Of a stretch of 64,000 nt of DNA, positions 41,624-53,812 are shown piece by piece. The position numbers were made by a program, and so were the translations under genes. The notes beneath the pieces were generated by a model. That model was given only the letters and a program-made list of their open reading frames with translations. It made no database searches and was not told the origin of the DNA. This DNA comes from Nematopogon swammerdamellus (Eukaryota > Arthropoda > Insecta > Lepidoptera > Adelidae), in assembly GCA_946902875.1 (NCBI GenBank), contig OX336343.1, forward strand, positions 3,944,754 through 4,008,753. Reading direction: 5' to 3'. Within the stretch, counting starts at the first letter, position 1, and every line of letters starts with the position of its first letter.

Positions 41624-43686
41624 TAGTGGAAGGATAATAGTAAGGATAGTAGAGTATTAGCAGCTATTATAAATATATTTCTTCACAACGTATTGATTGA
41701 GTAATGCATTTGACAGCACTTGTTCAAAAAACAAAATGTTTTGTTCAATATAAAATATTGCACAATGTAACACTTGTTGGCCTTCCAGCGTTTTAGTCTA
41801 AGTGTCCTAATGTTAGAATAAAATATTTCAGTGTATTTTCCAAAATAAAGACACGTTGACTTGACACACACACACTGTGACGCATTGGTTGTATTTGACT
41901 TACCATACTAAACTTTTCAGACTTGTATAGACAGAAGAAGAAATTGTTTTTTTTATGGATGGCGCGACATGTGGCATCGTTTCACCTACAAGTAGGTGTC
42001 TAATGATGCCCACGGACATTCTGTGATGCACGGGGATTGCGAATGCCATGCCGGCCCGACAGGGGCCTTTTCACGCCCCTTTTGAAAAACCCCCGGCTGT
42101 ACTTGAGAGTTAATAGATGGGCAGGGGTGCGTTCCACATTTTCCCGGTTCTTTCGAATCATTGTTGCTGTTGTTGTTTATTGTTTCTTGAGCATTCTTAA
42201 GGTAGTTAGACTTCACTCGAATTTGTTACAATTTTTTTTTTCTATTCGCTTCGGTTACACCTAAGAAAAAGATGTTTGAAGTGTCAAGTTGTCAATGGGT
42301 TAATAAAATTGAGGTCAAAATCTTACCTAGTCAAGGGTTAACTAATTATGTAGTCAGAACCGGCGCCTAGTAACGCCATATGTGGATTTTTGAAGAAGTA
42401 GCCCGTGATAACTAGACCAGTCTAAAGGCTAAAAACTACTGCAAAATATAGAACAATTCTTTGGCTATCGATCACACGTTTTTGTTTGTAAAATTTTATC
42501 ATTTTCTATTTCTTCCGCGTGAACTTTGAAGACTTGATCTCAGAAACTAAAGAGAATTTGAATGGATTTTATAGCAAAATGACGCCATTTGTTATATATA
42601 TCTATCGATCACACGCAGTTCTAATGCGAAGGATCGCAATTTATGAAAAAAACCCCTTATGAAAACTACTACGCGCTACGCCGCCGTTGGCGTTACTAGG
42701 CGCCTTAAGATATTATTTTTATCAGCTAAGGTCCCAGGTAAATAGGAATTATAATTAGATTAAGTCTATTCTAATTAAGTGATATTCTTATTTTTTATGG
42801 TGACTCCCTTGTCCATATTATGTTAAAATTATGGAGCGACGCCACCAAAGAACACAAAAATGAGTAGAAGTGGCGCGATGACTCATTGTGCGTACCACAA
42901 GTGAGCGTAGCTCCGCGCACTTGATCTCCGCCCATATCAGTCTCCTGCATTACTATCACGGAAATTGTCAATCTAAATTGTATTGTTGTATTGTTTATTG
43001 ATCATTCATATGGCAGTTAGACTGCACTCGAACTTGTCACTGGTGAAAAAATACATAAATGCTTTATTGTACTATATTACAGTGCAAAAACGATAGTCGC
43101 ACAATAATTTGGCTAAAAGTAGTAAATTTATGAATCTGCTACTTGAAGGTATCAGAACTAATAAATGTTACCCAACCAAGTACATAGACTCGGGTCCTTC
43201 AAGAGGGGACTGAATAGGCATCTATCAGGCCGGCATGGCATTCGGAACCCCGCATACGACCGATTGTCAATGGGCGTCGTTAGAGACCTTAAGGGTGGCT
43301 CGGCGTCGTATGTCGCCCTTTCAATAAAAAAATAAATAAAAAGAAGTTTTTTATGGGAATTTGGTTACATTGTTCTTCATACTAATAGGTAATTGCGCTA
43401 CTTATATCTACTCGTGTTATATGTTCTGTGGGTGCGACCCTCACGCACGTCAACTAAGTACATTTGATATTTGTCTACCTTCAACTCAATTATTAGGATT
43501 GGTTATAGTGCCGAAACACCCACTCAGACGATGCTAAATTAAATATTAAATACATTCATAAAATTACTTAGCAGGAATAATTCTGAATAATTTATACATA
43601 AAAAGATTAAAATACTATTAAAGAGCTCCTCACAAACCCTATTCTTCACTGTTCAGTATTGGCGTAGTGCCAACTGACAAATAACT
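41624..43686. other. Spacer between Gr genes B and C with LINE ends and a small TIR element
   Basis: 42000-42165 (minus) and 43183-43340 (plus) are 3' ends of the LINE family described at 3355. 42362-42706 is bounded by inverted GGCGCCTAGTAACGCCA and TGGCGTTACTAGGCGCC, a probable non-autonomous transposon of about 345 bp. Nothing else is assigned. Confidence 0.65.
43183..43340 (+). mobile_element. LINE 3' end, family of 3355-3700
   Basis: TCGGGTCCTTCAAGAGG through GGCGTCGTTAGAGACCTTA to an A-rich tail. It is the 3' UTR and last codons only. Confidence 0.8.
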
Positions 43687-44661
43687 ATGTCGAAAAAGGA
43701 AAAATCGAGTCCTGCCTTTGCTCAAAGTCAAAAACGGAAAAACAAAAACGTTTACTCAATATTAGAGTACGTGTACAAGTTGCTGGACATTTTCGCGTTG
43801 ACATCAGTTCGCCGCGCGGAGGCCGGCGACTTGGAACCCTATTATTCTTTGGTCAAATTCATTGTAACGAACGCCATTTTAGGAGTACTGAGTTTTGGAG
43901 GATGGTACCTCAGAATAAAATATCACTATAACTACCTCTTGCCAATCCTTCAAGTGACCGATTGCTTTCAAACTGTTAGCGATTTTGTCGAATATCTTGT
44001 GCACGCATACTGCGTCTACTCACACGGCCAGCTCTTTCTGTTGGAGTATTTTAAGCGCTACAAGAACATCGACCGAATATTGGGTGTCAAGAATTACTTA
44101 CAATTCAAGCGATTCATACGCAACTACTTACTATTCTTTCAAATGTTTTGGGTGGTCACTCATGCAGTAGATTTCATTGGATGGGCCGAAGTCATCAGCA
44201 TATTTGGATCAATATTTTGGACAACATCCTACATTTTTAAATTCGCAAGAGTTCTTATTATCATGGAACTGACTTTTCACGTCGCGGTCCTGGGATGCCG
44301 CCTCAGACACATCGGCAACGCATTAGAGAGTAACTACCACAGTTTCGAAAATGTTTCATGCGAAGCGATGGATCCCTTAGCCAGCGAACATAATTTGAGC
44401 AATGACAACGTACAGCGGGCCGTTTTGAGGTCCCAGTGGGGAGAATGGCCTACCACCCCTAACACAAGAGGCCGGGCAGCAAACAACAACACCAAATTGA
44501 GCAATGACTCGCGCTTACTACCTCGGCCCGTACCGAAAAACAATACCTACACGATTGCGCTGAGCACTGACCAAAATGAAGATCGTGTGAGACTGCTGTC
44601 TCGATGTTACATGCTGCTAATGTCGCAAAGTGATTACTTAAATAACGCGTTTGGACTGAGG
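43687..44661 (+). CDS. Gr gene C exon 1
   Basis: 325 codons, phase-0 end at AGG then GTAAGA. Membrane segments include FIVTNAILGVLSFGGWYL and FIRNYLLFFQMFWVVTHA. ATG is at the first codon, with no in-frame upstream ATG. Confidence 0.88.
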
Positions 44662-47600
44662 GTAAGAATTTTTTTTTATGGAACTGCTGTCTCGATGTTA
44701 CATGCTGCTAATGTCGCAAAGTGATTACTTAAATAACGCGTTTGGACTGAGGGTAAGATTTTTTATTTATGGAACTGCTGTCTCTATGTTACATGCTGCT
44801 AATGTCGCAAAGTGATTACTTAAATAACGCGTTTGGACTGAGGGTAAGAATTTTTTTTTATGGAACTGCTGTCTCCATGTTACATGCTACTAATGTCGCA
44901 AAGTGATAACTTAAATAACGCGTTTGGACTGAGGGTAAGAATTTTTGACATGATGACGTCACGTCTTATAAATTGATGAACACCGGCTGCACACACGAAA
45001 AAGTGTCACGTTCCATCTGAGCCTGTGTGTGCAAGCGAGGGCGCGTAACAAGCGATAGAGAGGCATATAAGGAGAGTAGGAAATACAAAATATATTTGTC
45101 CGTCTTTGGCGAGCCTCGAACACGCGGTCCCTGCCACCAATATTGTGTGACCGACCAGACGTCTTAACCACCCGGCTAAATCGTTCATGTACTAGCGAAG
45201 CGAATTCGGTCAACATAAGGTGAAGATTTCATGGCGTTGAGTCTTTTGGAGCGACATCTAGCGGAGCGCTGGAGCGAATAGTACATGAAATACTTCAGCG
45301 GTAGTTTACTTGATTCGCAGTTAGGTAGGTGTTGCAACGTTGTAGTATGCGCTTTGATATGTAGGTGGCGTTATGTAGGATTATTGATAAAGTAGTCTTA
45401 CCACTTTATGACGTTATCACGTAAAACTATCGTCCGTAAACCGACTTTACAGATAACCAATGTTTTTTTATGGAACTGCTGTCTCGATGTTACATGCTGC
45501 TAATGTCGCAAAGTGATTACTTAAATAACGCGTTTGGACTGAGGGTAAGAATTTTTTTTATGGAACTGCTGTCTCGATGTTACATGCTGCTAATGTCGCA
45601 AAGTGATTACTTAAATAACGCGTTTGGACTGAGGGTAAGAATTTTTTTATGGAACTGCTGTCTCGATGTTACATGCTGCTAATGTCGCAAAATGATTATT
45701 ACTTAAGAAACACGTTTGGATTGAGGGTAAGAATTTTTTTTTATGGAAAGAGCGGCATGTGGCATCGTAGGTACGAATCTAACGATGCCCATATTATGGT
45801 TTATGGTTTAATTATTATTCGTAGGCAAATACATTTTGCTCTTGAATTCGTCATCTTACATTCCGAATAGCAACTATATTTCAACAATGAAAAACAATGA
45901 CAAACAATGGTATAGGCAGTAAAAAACTAAAAGAAAAGACAAAGTTAGGTAATAAAACTGTCTTATGCATATAGATCCCAATACCTACTACTACTACAAT
46001 CTAACTTACCTAATTTAGCATCATTAGATTTGTCACTAAGTAGCGTCAATAGACTTGACAATGAAATATTTAAACATACAATAATAGCATCAAAATAATT
46101 GTCAATATCGATCAGTTAAGTCAATATTCTGGTTCTGTATTAGTATTCTGTGATGCACGGTGATTTTGAATGCCATACTGGCCTGCAGGTCTATTCTTGT
46201 AAATTCTGACAGCGGAATCAGCGCTGTTGTGGCGCTGAGAGCCAATTACTAAAGTGGCTCTCAGCGCCACATCAGCGCTGAGTCTGCTGTCAGAATTTAC
46301 AAGAATAGACCTGCTGGCCTTTTCACGCCTGACGGGAGCGTTTTGAAAAACCGCAGGCTGCACATGGGAGGAGATACAGTGGGTGGCCAAATTATTAGAC
46401 TCACCACACTTAATGTCATAGTTATCAATACAAATTTGCTCTTGAGAAAAAAAATTCCACCTCCTAAACCTTTGAACCTAAACTATTGCAACTAGGTATT
46501 TTTTATTACTGATATATTTGCCATAAACCTACATTTACCCCTTAATCCAATGAAAGTCGGCTTAACTTGGTGGCAAATTTATAAATACCGATTATTTATT
46601 TTCATATAAATTAAATAATTTATGTATAGAATTAAAATATTTCGATTTTCTACTTTGTCTCTAAGTTAAGGCGATGTTCATAGGTTGAAAATGGTAACGT
46701 AGGTGTATGCCAAATATATCAGTAATAGAAAATACCTAGTTGCAATAGTTTAGGTTCAAAGGTTTAGGAGGTGGAATTTTTTTTCTCAAGAGCAAATTTG
46801 TATTGATAACTATGACATTAAGTGTGGTGAGTCTAATAATTTGGCCACCCACTGTAGTATTTCAAATGTAATCATGTTAGAGTTTTGTTTAAAGTCGTAT
46901 TTGTATTTCAGATGTTAATCCTATTAATTAACGCACTGGCAGAAATTTTACGTTGGGTTAATATTGGACACATTCTTCTGTTTAATACTCAGGTGGGCAA
47001 ATAATTATTTCTCCCATTACCACCTAACCCTTAATGTTTCCATGTGTGTTATCGCTTGTTTAGAAACTGCATTAGGTATGTATGTATGTATTTGTTTATA
47101 TTGCGTATATGTATATGTACTTTTGAACTTGTATGTATGTAAATCACGAATGTATTTAGTTGTATGTTATTACTATTATCTATGTTTTATTGTTTAGTTT
47201 TGTACTCTTAAAAAAAATTATCTCATTTAATTTTCCGCACTACCCATCTACACTACTCACAATCCCAGGTATGACTGGCAGATAATCCCCTTAGGCTTTA
47301 AGTCCGCCTTTTGTCACTTTTTGTGCAATAAAGTATATTTTCATTTCATTTCATTTCATTTCAAAAAGCATATTGGTGTTGATCCCTCCATTGGGTCATG
47401 TAGTAGGTGACTATCATCGCTTATGTGCGGCTTGACAGTTATCTTGTCCTAATACTGTGCTAAACGTGATAGTTGGTGTTGTGCCTTTTATTCCCGAGTT
47501 CTTGCAGCACAACACTGATAACTCTGCTCATCCAGTTTGTGATTATTTGTTTATACGGTGTGATGTTATGTATGTATGTATGTATTGCATCATTGGCCGG

Positions 47601-50062
47601 TTGCTTCTACACAATTCTTACTAGAACTTTGACCTATCTGTGCCCTCTGGCTTATCTAGCAGAACTCGGGAGAGTTCTGAGCACTAAAATTACAAATTTA
47701 AAAAACCCCCGACTCTTAAAAAGCCAAAAATAATTTCCGTTTACTTACTTAAAGGAGTCGGTGGACCGCTAAGTAAATTCCCGCGCAACTCTTGAGTCTT
47801 TTTATTTAATTTACTTAGCGGTCCCCGACTCCTTTAAGTAAGTAAACGGAAATTACTTTTGACTTTATAAGAGTCGGGGGTTTTTTAAATTTGTAATTTA
47901 ACTTTTATTTCGAGCTTTTTAAAAAAAACCGCATGCAAATCGGTCCACTTTTAAGATTATTAATTGTTTTATTACTTAATTACTTGATTACATGACTACA
48001 AACATAGCTAAGAACCATCCCGATTAAACAAGCTTCCTAATAAAAAAAACCGCATCCAAATCGGTCCATCCGTTTGGGAGCTACGATGCCACAGACAGAC
48101 ACACACACACACACCCTCTCACACACACACACACGTCAAACTTATAACACCCCTCCGTTTTTATTTCGTCGGGGGTTAAAAAACCATTTTGGACGATGCC
48201 AACGTAGGAGATTGTATTCATAGTCAGAATGAAATGTACAACATTCAATCAATTTCAGTCAATTGACAGGTCTTATAGATTCAGATTCAGATTCAGATAT
48301 ATCTCGGGATCAATCGACGGTCGCCTTCGAATCACTCGACGACTACTTTTCAAATATGACATATCATAGATAGTGAAGCTCCACTCAATCTCAGGGCATT
48401 GGAGACGCTCGACATGCCTGTGAAGGAGTGGAGTGGTCCTTCGAGCCGGATCTGAACCAGCGACCTATGGATGCAGCATGTAACTCTATGATAAAAAGTA
48501 TAAAATCTTGCAATGTTCAACTACCAGTGCATTATGTATGTATGTATGTATGTATTTATGTATGTATGTATGTATTTATGTATATAGGTATGTATATAAT
48601 GCTAAAGACCTTGTTATTACAGAGGCATATACTCAATATAGTCTTTGCAACCAAATTCGACTATGCTGCTTTTATCAGATGTCCAGCATGTGGTCGCACG
48701 GATTGCCATTACTGTCGTGCGTGCTGCGCACACTTCTCGGCATGACGCTGCTTCTCGGACTCGCGAGATACTGCGAGCAATGCTACCGGCAGCGCGAGCG
48801 CATCCTCCGGATCCTGACTCACACGCTGCTCAACAAGTCCATCAGTGAGTCAAACAATCGCTGAGTAAATATGTCAAATGTCATTCGCTATGCCAAGAAG
48901 TTACTGAGTAAGTAGAGTCAGTAACTCAAAGAGTCAATAAGTCGCTCAGTACATGCACAAATCATTGCGCAAGTAAAATCATTCAGTCATTCAATGAGCT
49001 AATAAGTCGTCAAAGCAAATCAACAAGTCACTGTCTGTCTGTCAAGTTGCTGTCAAATCAGCAAATCAAAAAGTTATTTGATGCCAAAAAATCGCGAATA
49101 AAAATAAATCAAACCAGAAAGTCTATAACCTCTCAGTGGAGATTCAGAGAGGCAATTGTGCAAGTGTCCTGGGTACCGCAGGGGAGTTGGCAGAACTGGA
49201 GGAGATTTACCTCCTGTCATAGCGCTCCCACCACCGCACCCCCGACGCTCAACCCTCCTTTTTCATCATTTATTTAATTGTTATAGTTATATTTAATGTA
49301 AGGTTTATTTTATTAGAATTATTTTTTTAAGATAGTTTAGATTTAATAACAGTGTTGCCATAATGTTTTCAATAAAGTATGAGTTTACCTCTCAGTAAGT
49401 CAACAAGTATTTCACATATTCATAAAGTTACAAATTAAATATCTCATCTGTCAAGAAGTTCGTTTGGTTGGTTGGTTAACAAGTTGAAAGGTAATTTACT
49501 TGTTAAAGCAACAAATAAGTTAGTATGTCAAAAAGTTGTGTCAATGTCAAAAAGTTGTGTCAAAGTTGCCTTCAATTTCAATGTGATTAATAATGAAAAC
49601 AATAATAATTTTTTTATTAATTAAAGTGTCACTACCGAACCACCAAACAGTATTTGAGTTCATTCGACTACCAGATTAAAAAAAAAAAAGAACAATTATT
49701 TTAGCGTGAAATGTAAAGGCGTACAGTAAATTTCTACACTGAAACTTGTGATCCGCATCGCTCTTCCATGTTCTACCCTTTACCTAACCAAATCTTGCTC
49801 TGTCGCACTCACTGGGACACCGATTGTTGGTACACAGACTATGGCCTACCTATGTAAATATGTTTATACATTTCATTTCAATCCTGTTCTGACAGGCGCG
49901 CACTACCGCTCGGCCCTGGAGGAGATGCGCGAAGTGGTTTCTGGCCAACCGCTAGAGCTGACAGCGTACCACGTGTTCCGGATCGACTATCCGTTGCTGC
50001 AAAGCATGGTGTCTGCCATCGTCACCTACACCATCATACTCACACAGATGGAAGGACACTAG
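43687..50062 (+). CDS. Gustatory receptor gene C (complete, four exons)
   Basis: Exons 43687-44661, 46912-46992, 48679-48844 and 49896-50062; the same phases (0, 0, 1) and the same exon 2 and 3 lengths as gene B; 462 codons. Exon 1 starts MSKKEKSSPAFAQSQKRKNK and is clearly homologous to B, but carries an extra ~32-codon Asn/Arg-rich insertion (RSQWGEWPTTPNTRGRAANN) after the shared PLASEHNLSN motif. Exons 3 and 4 are almost identical to B, while exon 1 is much more diverged, which suggests gene conversion or unequal exchange at the 3' end. It ends TYTIILTQMEGH. Intron 1 holds six spare donor-bearing copies of the exon-1 end, a tRNA-like SINE and MITEs. Confidence 0.87.
44586..45740 (+). repeat. 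Seven copies of the Gr C exon-1 3' end with splice donor
   Basis: The real exon end is followed by copies starting at about 44679, 44769 and 44861, then a 520-bp insertion, then copies at about 45471, 45560 and 45650. Each copy (about 88 bp) encodes LLSRCYMLLMSQSDYLNNAF and GLR followed by GTAAGA and a T-run plus ATGGA. The last copy has an insertion and substitutions. Confidence 0.95.
44946..45465 (-). mobile_element. Insertion with a tRNA-derived SINE-like segment
   Basis: On the minus strand, about 45090-45190 reads TTTAGCCGGGTGGTTAAGAC (A-box-like) and then GTGTTCGAGGCTC (B-box-like), consistent with a tRNA-derived SINE. It splits the exon-end repeat array. The full boundaries of the inserted element are uncertain. 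Confidence 0.6.
46140..46372 (-). mobile_element. LINE 3' end (family of 3355) interrupted by a 129-bp palindrome
   Basis: The LINE part (CTGTGATGCACGGTGATTTT, GCCTTTTCACGCC) is split by a near-perfect palindrome at 46188-46316 (GGTCTATTCTTGTAAATTC and its complement at the ends), probably a MITE. Confidence 0.75.
46377..46854. mobile_element. 478-bp MITE with long TIRs and TA target duplication
   Basis: Termini CAGTGGGTGGCCAAATTAT and ATAATTTGGCCACCCACTG flanked by TA. Pairing continues inward for about 170 bp on each side, giving an almost complete foldback. Tc1/mariner-type by its ends and target. It lies 57 bases before Gr C exon 2. Confidence 0.88.
46912..46992 (+). CDS. Gr gene C exon 2
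   Basis: 81 bp, acceptor TATTTCAG, donor GTGGGC. Product MLILLINALAEILRWVNIGH then ILLFNTQ; homologous to gene B exon 2. Confidence 0.86.
46993..48678 (+). other. Gr gene C intron 2 with repeats
   Basis: Holds a piece of the dispersed repeat of 17280 (47425-47530), a TIR/foldback element (47698-48183), a tRNA-like SINE remnant on the minus strand (about 48365-48490, with GGTTCAGATCCGG) and a TATG-type microsatellite (48535-48590). Confidence 0.7.
47698..48183. mobile_element. Element bounded by inverted TTAAAAAACCCCCGAC with an internal foldback
   Basis: The left end TTAAAAAACCCCCGACTC and the right end TCGTCGGGGGTTAAAAA are inverted. Inside, 47689-47778 and 47809-47905 pair as a foldback (ATTTCCGTTTACTTACTTAA). 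It also has a (CA)n run at 48095-48135. Confidence 0.72.
48679..48844 (+). CDS. Gr gene C exon 3
   Basis: 166 bp, acceptor TTATCAG, donor GTGAGT. Product MSSMWSHGLPLLSCVLRTLL, then near-identical to gene B exon 3. Confidence 0.87.
49896..50062 (+). CDS. Gr gene C exon 4 (C-terminus)
   Basis: Acceptor TGACAG; AHYRSALEEMREVVSGQPLE to TYTIILTQMEGH and a stop; one codon longer than gene B exon 4. Confidence 0.92.
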
Positions 50063-50465
50063 TAATTTCTTTCTTCGGCGTCAGTAACAATTTTCAGCTA
50101 TGATGTCTGCTTCCTTTGCTAATGTATCTTATAAAGGTTTTCTAAACTCCATTTAAATGACTAAATTTGCTATCTTTCACTCTCAAGGACTCACAATTTT
50201 TTTAATATTTTTTTTTTTTTTGGTTGAACATCTGCAATCCGTCTGCAAGACTATAACGTCGGTATAGTACAAGAAGTCACTAAGTGTGCAATTACAAATT
50301 TCGAGGAATACATTTTAAAAGTTTTATTTTATTTTATTTTTTTTTTATGGAAACTGACACTGTTGGCTACATCACCTACAACATCCGTGATGTCAGCCCA
50401 TAACAACGGGTGAAATTGGTGCCACGTCAGTGCTTCCTGGGAAACCCAATCTGAGAAGACGTCCA
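50063..50465. other. 3' flank of Gr gene C with a SINE tail
   Basis: 50346-50440 is the tail end of the 5S/tRNA-like SINE in minus orientation (GAAACTGACACTGTTGGCTA). The remainder is AT-rich, and I did not identify a polyadenylation signal with confidence. Confidence 0.6.
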
Positions 50466-50467
50466 CA

Positions 50468-52758
50468 AATATTATCCGGTTCAAATGCTATTAGGATAAT
50501 ACCTTTTGGAGTTGCGTTACGCGACAGTGATGACTTGTAGGGTCAGAAAAACAGTCAGATGAATAATATTAATCAGTTAAATTTTTTTGCAGGTAGATAT
50601 ACTTCACAAATTTAATCACAATTCGGAAAGAAATCCTTCCTTCTCTTTTGAGCACACTGATATATCCTATATCCATTCATTCATTTACGGGAAAGAACGA
50701 ACACGCGGCGCGACTCGGCGACGCGGTAGGCTGTCGGTACGAACGAAACCGAAATGAACCGAAGCTCGAGCCGAATGAGTCGAGCGAACGAACGAACACG
50801 TGCGGCACGACAATATCCGAAACCCCCCCGAGAATATCCGAACATGCCAGCAAGCACAGCGCTTGATAATAACGCTATCACTAAAAGCGCATTTTTATGC
50901 ATTCGCTGAAGCGCTGCATGGATAAAACCAATATTTAAAATAAATATCATTTTAACATTGAAAATGTTTTTTCGATAGCGTTGGTAGGGCACCCATTTCA
51001 AGGAAAAGTTTTTTGGTGTCTTCTCTCATTGAATCGGCGATTTCTCGAAAACGAAAAACGATATCGAAAAAATGAAAAAAGCGCTCGGGGTATTGAGTTG
51101 GGCTATAATTTGCAAAAAACGGGACCTCGCTATCTCTCACGGTCTAGGCTGTTGCTTATCCTTTAGGCGGCGGAATTTTGAATACCGCGGGAGGTGTGTG
51201 CGGCGCGCGGGCGGACTAATCTGAGTAGTAGCATTAAAGTTTATGATTTTTACATATAAATATAATGTTTTGGAAAATTATGATGATTGGTAATGAAAGT
51301 AAATATTATAAAAGTATAATAATATATTATTTATTATCGGAGGCAAGGTTATCGGATACGTTCGTTGCGTAAGAATCGCTTGAAGAATTTCAAAAAATAT
51401 ATGCATAATAAATTTTATTCCAGTAAGTACGCTAAATTCATATTGTCATGTGTGTGATAGAATATGGTGAAATAATAAGTTGCGCTGTGTGAAGGAAGAT
51501 ACGCCGGCGGCGGCGCGGCGTGGAGTCATTTGGTGAATATCGGATATGATACGACTATAAGTGGATTCAAGGTTTGCGGCACGTGTATGAATGATCTGAG
51601 ACAGAAACATACACTGCTTTTATCTACTGTGAATGGATTCGTCTACCCGGAAGAGGCAAATCTACCTGCACTATGCCCTATAAGCTAGCGATTAATATCA
51701 CCTCATTTGCCGTTTATGGCGATTAGACATGTGAGATTTTTCGAGGGATCGAAGAAATTGTATGGGCAAGTTATTAATGTATGGAGCCGGAAGGAAGCCA
51801 TAGGAACTCCTAAACTACACATGATAAATCCATCATGTTTGGGCTCGTTGGATTTGTCTTCGCAAGTACTCTAGTCATATATGATTTCCAGGCTCCTGAT
51901 GATGGAGCCGGAAGGAAGCCATAGGAATATACTACGCGACTCATCTTCTAACCTAACCTATACAGGCTGTTTTATGACCATAGGTCATATAGCAAACCAG
52001 GTACTCCTGAGCCTATTTGGAGCAAAAAAGTTATATGAAATTTTTGCTCTACGGTGAACTTTTTTTTCCATACAAAACTAAATAATTTTATTTAGTTTTG
52101 TATGGAAAAACAAAAAAAAAGTTCACCGTAGAGCAAAATGTCGTCTAACTTTTTTGCTCCAAATAGGCTCAGGAGTAGGTACCTGGTTTGCTTTATGACC
52201 TATAGTCATCATCAAACACCCTGTATAATATTTTTATATTTGATATTTATTAATTTGTTACTTTAGTTAGACATAATGTCAAGCTTATCTCTTTTTCTGT
52301 CAAAATTTTAGTTTACATTTTTTAAGCTGCTTGTGTTTTTGAAAAATAATAAAAAATATTATAATTGTAATACTTTTTATTTTGTTGAGTTCATTTTCAA
52401 TGCACCTCGAAGGTCGTGTAATGCACGAGATCTGTGAATTTTTTTCTGTTCGGCGTCGGCACTCGATCGACTCAGCCAGCAGTTTAGTTAAGCGCGTTGC
52501 GTTTTGCACATAGCAACTACAAATTACTGTTGCTTTTCGTATAAATATCTATGCTTGGAATGATATGCCGTATATATCCAATCTCATAACGGAGTTACCT
52601 AAGCCATGCCTAGCGCACATCGTGCTAGCGCTTTCCCGACAGCGTTGTTATATTCTCTTTGGCGTTGCTAACTGTACTGACAGGCGAGGCGTGACGTCAT
52701 ATGCCGCTCCATTCCAAAAGGTATTATCCTAACAGCATTTGAACCGAATAATACAGAA
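50468..52758. mobile_element. 2.3-kb non-autonomous transposon with ~40-bp TIRs
   Basis: The left end ATTATCCGGTTCAAATGCTA and right end AGCATTTGAACCGAATAAT are inverted, and TTAGGATAATACCTTTTGGA pairs with TCCAAAAGGTATTATCCTAA. No ORF with a recognisable transposase. It contains a nested foldback MITE (51958-52232). Confidence 0.75.
51958..52232. mobile_element. Foldback MITE nested in the 2.3-kb element
   Basis: Ends TATACAGGCTGTTTTATGA and TCATCAAACACCCTGTATA. Arms with GAGCCTATTTGGAGCAAAAA and its complement meet near 52085. Probably TA target. Confidence 0.8.
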
Positions 52759-52819
52759 TAATTCACTGAGCAAGTATTTTGACTATCAAACCTTTGAAAT
52801 AAAAAACGCATACTAAAAG

Positions 52820-52996
52820 CCTCTTCGGATCACAGAGGGCAATAACAAACACTTACTAAAGATGTGCAAAAATAATATCATACCAAGCGAGCTGCACCCT
52901 TGGTATAACAGCTTCCCTGATGCTGCAATAAAAGATTACTTACCTGAATCTGAACCAGATGAGACGTCAGATTTTTGGACAAACCAAACAATCTAA
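52820..52996 (+). pseudogene. Short coding remnant of unknown protein
   Basis: Plus strand reads ITEGNNKHLLKMCKNNIIPS, ELHPWYNSFPDAAIKDYLPE and SEPDETSDFW, then TNQTI and a stop. It has the feel of a protein C-terminus (acidic tail) but I do not recognise the family. It has no start codon region and could be a transposon-borne or retrocopied fragment. Confidence 0.3.
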
Positions 52997-53414
52997 CGGT
53001 TTTGAGTAAAAGAGACAAATTCATAATTCATTCATAGTGTGCGAGTAAGACGAATAAAGGTTTGAAGTTTCCCCCAATTTCTCTTCAAGATCTTTCGAGT
53101 GTTTTGTTTCATTAAAACGAAAAATTTTAAAAATTAGCTACCTAATAAGAAAGTCATGAAGTAACTTACTTTATTCACAACTAATTTATCTTTCATAGTT
53201 AACTTTCATTGTGTAAAACTACTATAGAAGTCACTAAACACATTTGATAATGTTTATTTAATTTTTACTTATTTACTTTCGCTTTAAATTAATATGTCAT
53301 TAAAATTTTTAATGATTTATTAAATGTGTCAAGTAAGCGAATACATAAGACGAAAAAATAATCAAAAACTCAGTAACTGATCTTAGTGATTTCTTACACA
53401 CTATGCCGCACCCG

Positions 53415-53812
53415 CGGCTATTCATGATATAGCGTCCTTGTTTGGCGCTCGTGCGCCGCACGCAGAACTTCATTTCGGCCCATACTGTTTCTATTAAGTA
53501 TCTTCTGTCTCACGCGCCAGCGGTGTTTTGCCGATCCCCATACATTCAGTATGGGAGATCAGCGTGCGTTTTCGATTCCGCACGGGGCACGCTAGCGATG
53601 TAATGGCACGGGTTTACTCGCAAAAACGTGCCTTGTGATCTATAAAATAAGGTCGAGTTCACATTCGTATTTATTTGGAGTACGATCTTTATGGTTTTAA
53701 TGTAGGTAGGTATGTTGTATTGTAAGATATTATTTATTTTCAGTGAAGTGAAGACTTCTCGTGGTATGGTAGTGCGGCGCACGAGCGCACTTTAGGACCA
53801 GCCGCCAATGTA
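53415..53812 (-). mobile_element. hAT-like element, half matching 11561-11935 in reverse
   Basis: Ends GGACCAGCCGCCAATG. Shares GGCGCTCGTGCGCCGCACGC, CACGCGCCAGCGGTG and CTTGTGATCTATAAAATAAG with the element beside Nup214 exon 15. The opposite terminus is missing. Confidence 0.8.

Noticed and set aside
44678..45735. Repeated exon ends as separate mini-exons of Gr C
   Set aside because: None of the copies has an acceptor before it, so they cannot be spliced in as exons. They are donor-bearing repeats.
43687..50062. Odorant receptor family
   Set aside because: The C-terminal TYTIILTQ motif and the small phase-conserved last exons fit gustatory receptors better. Typical Or C-terminal motifs are not seen.
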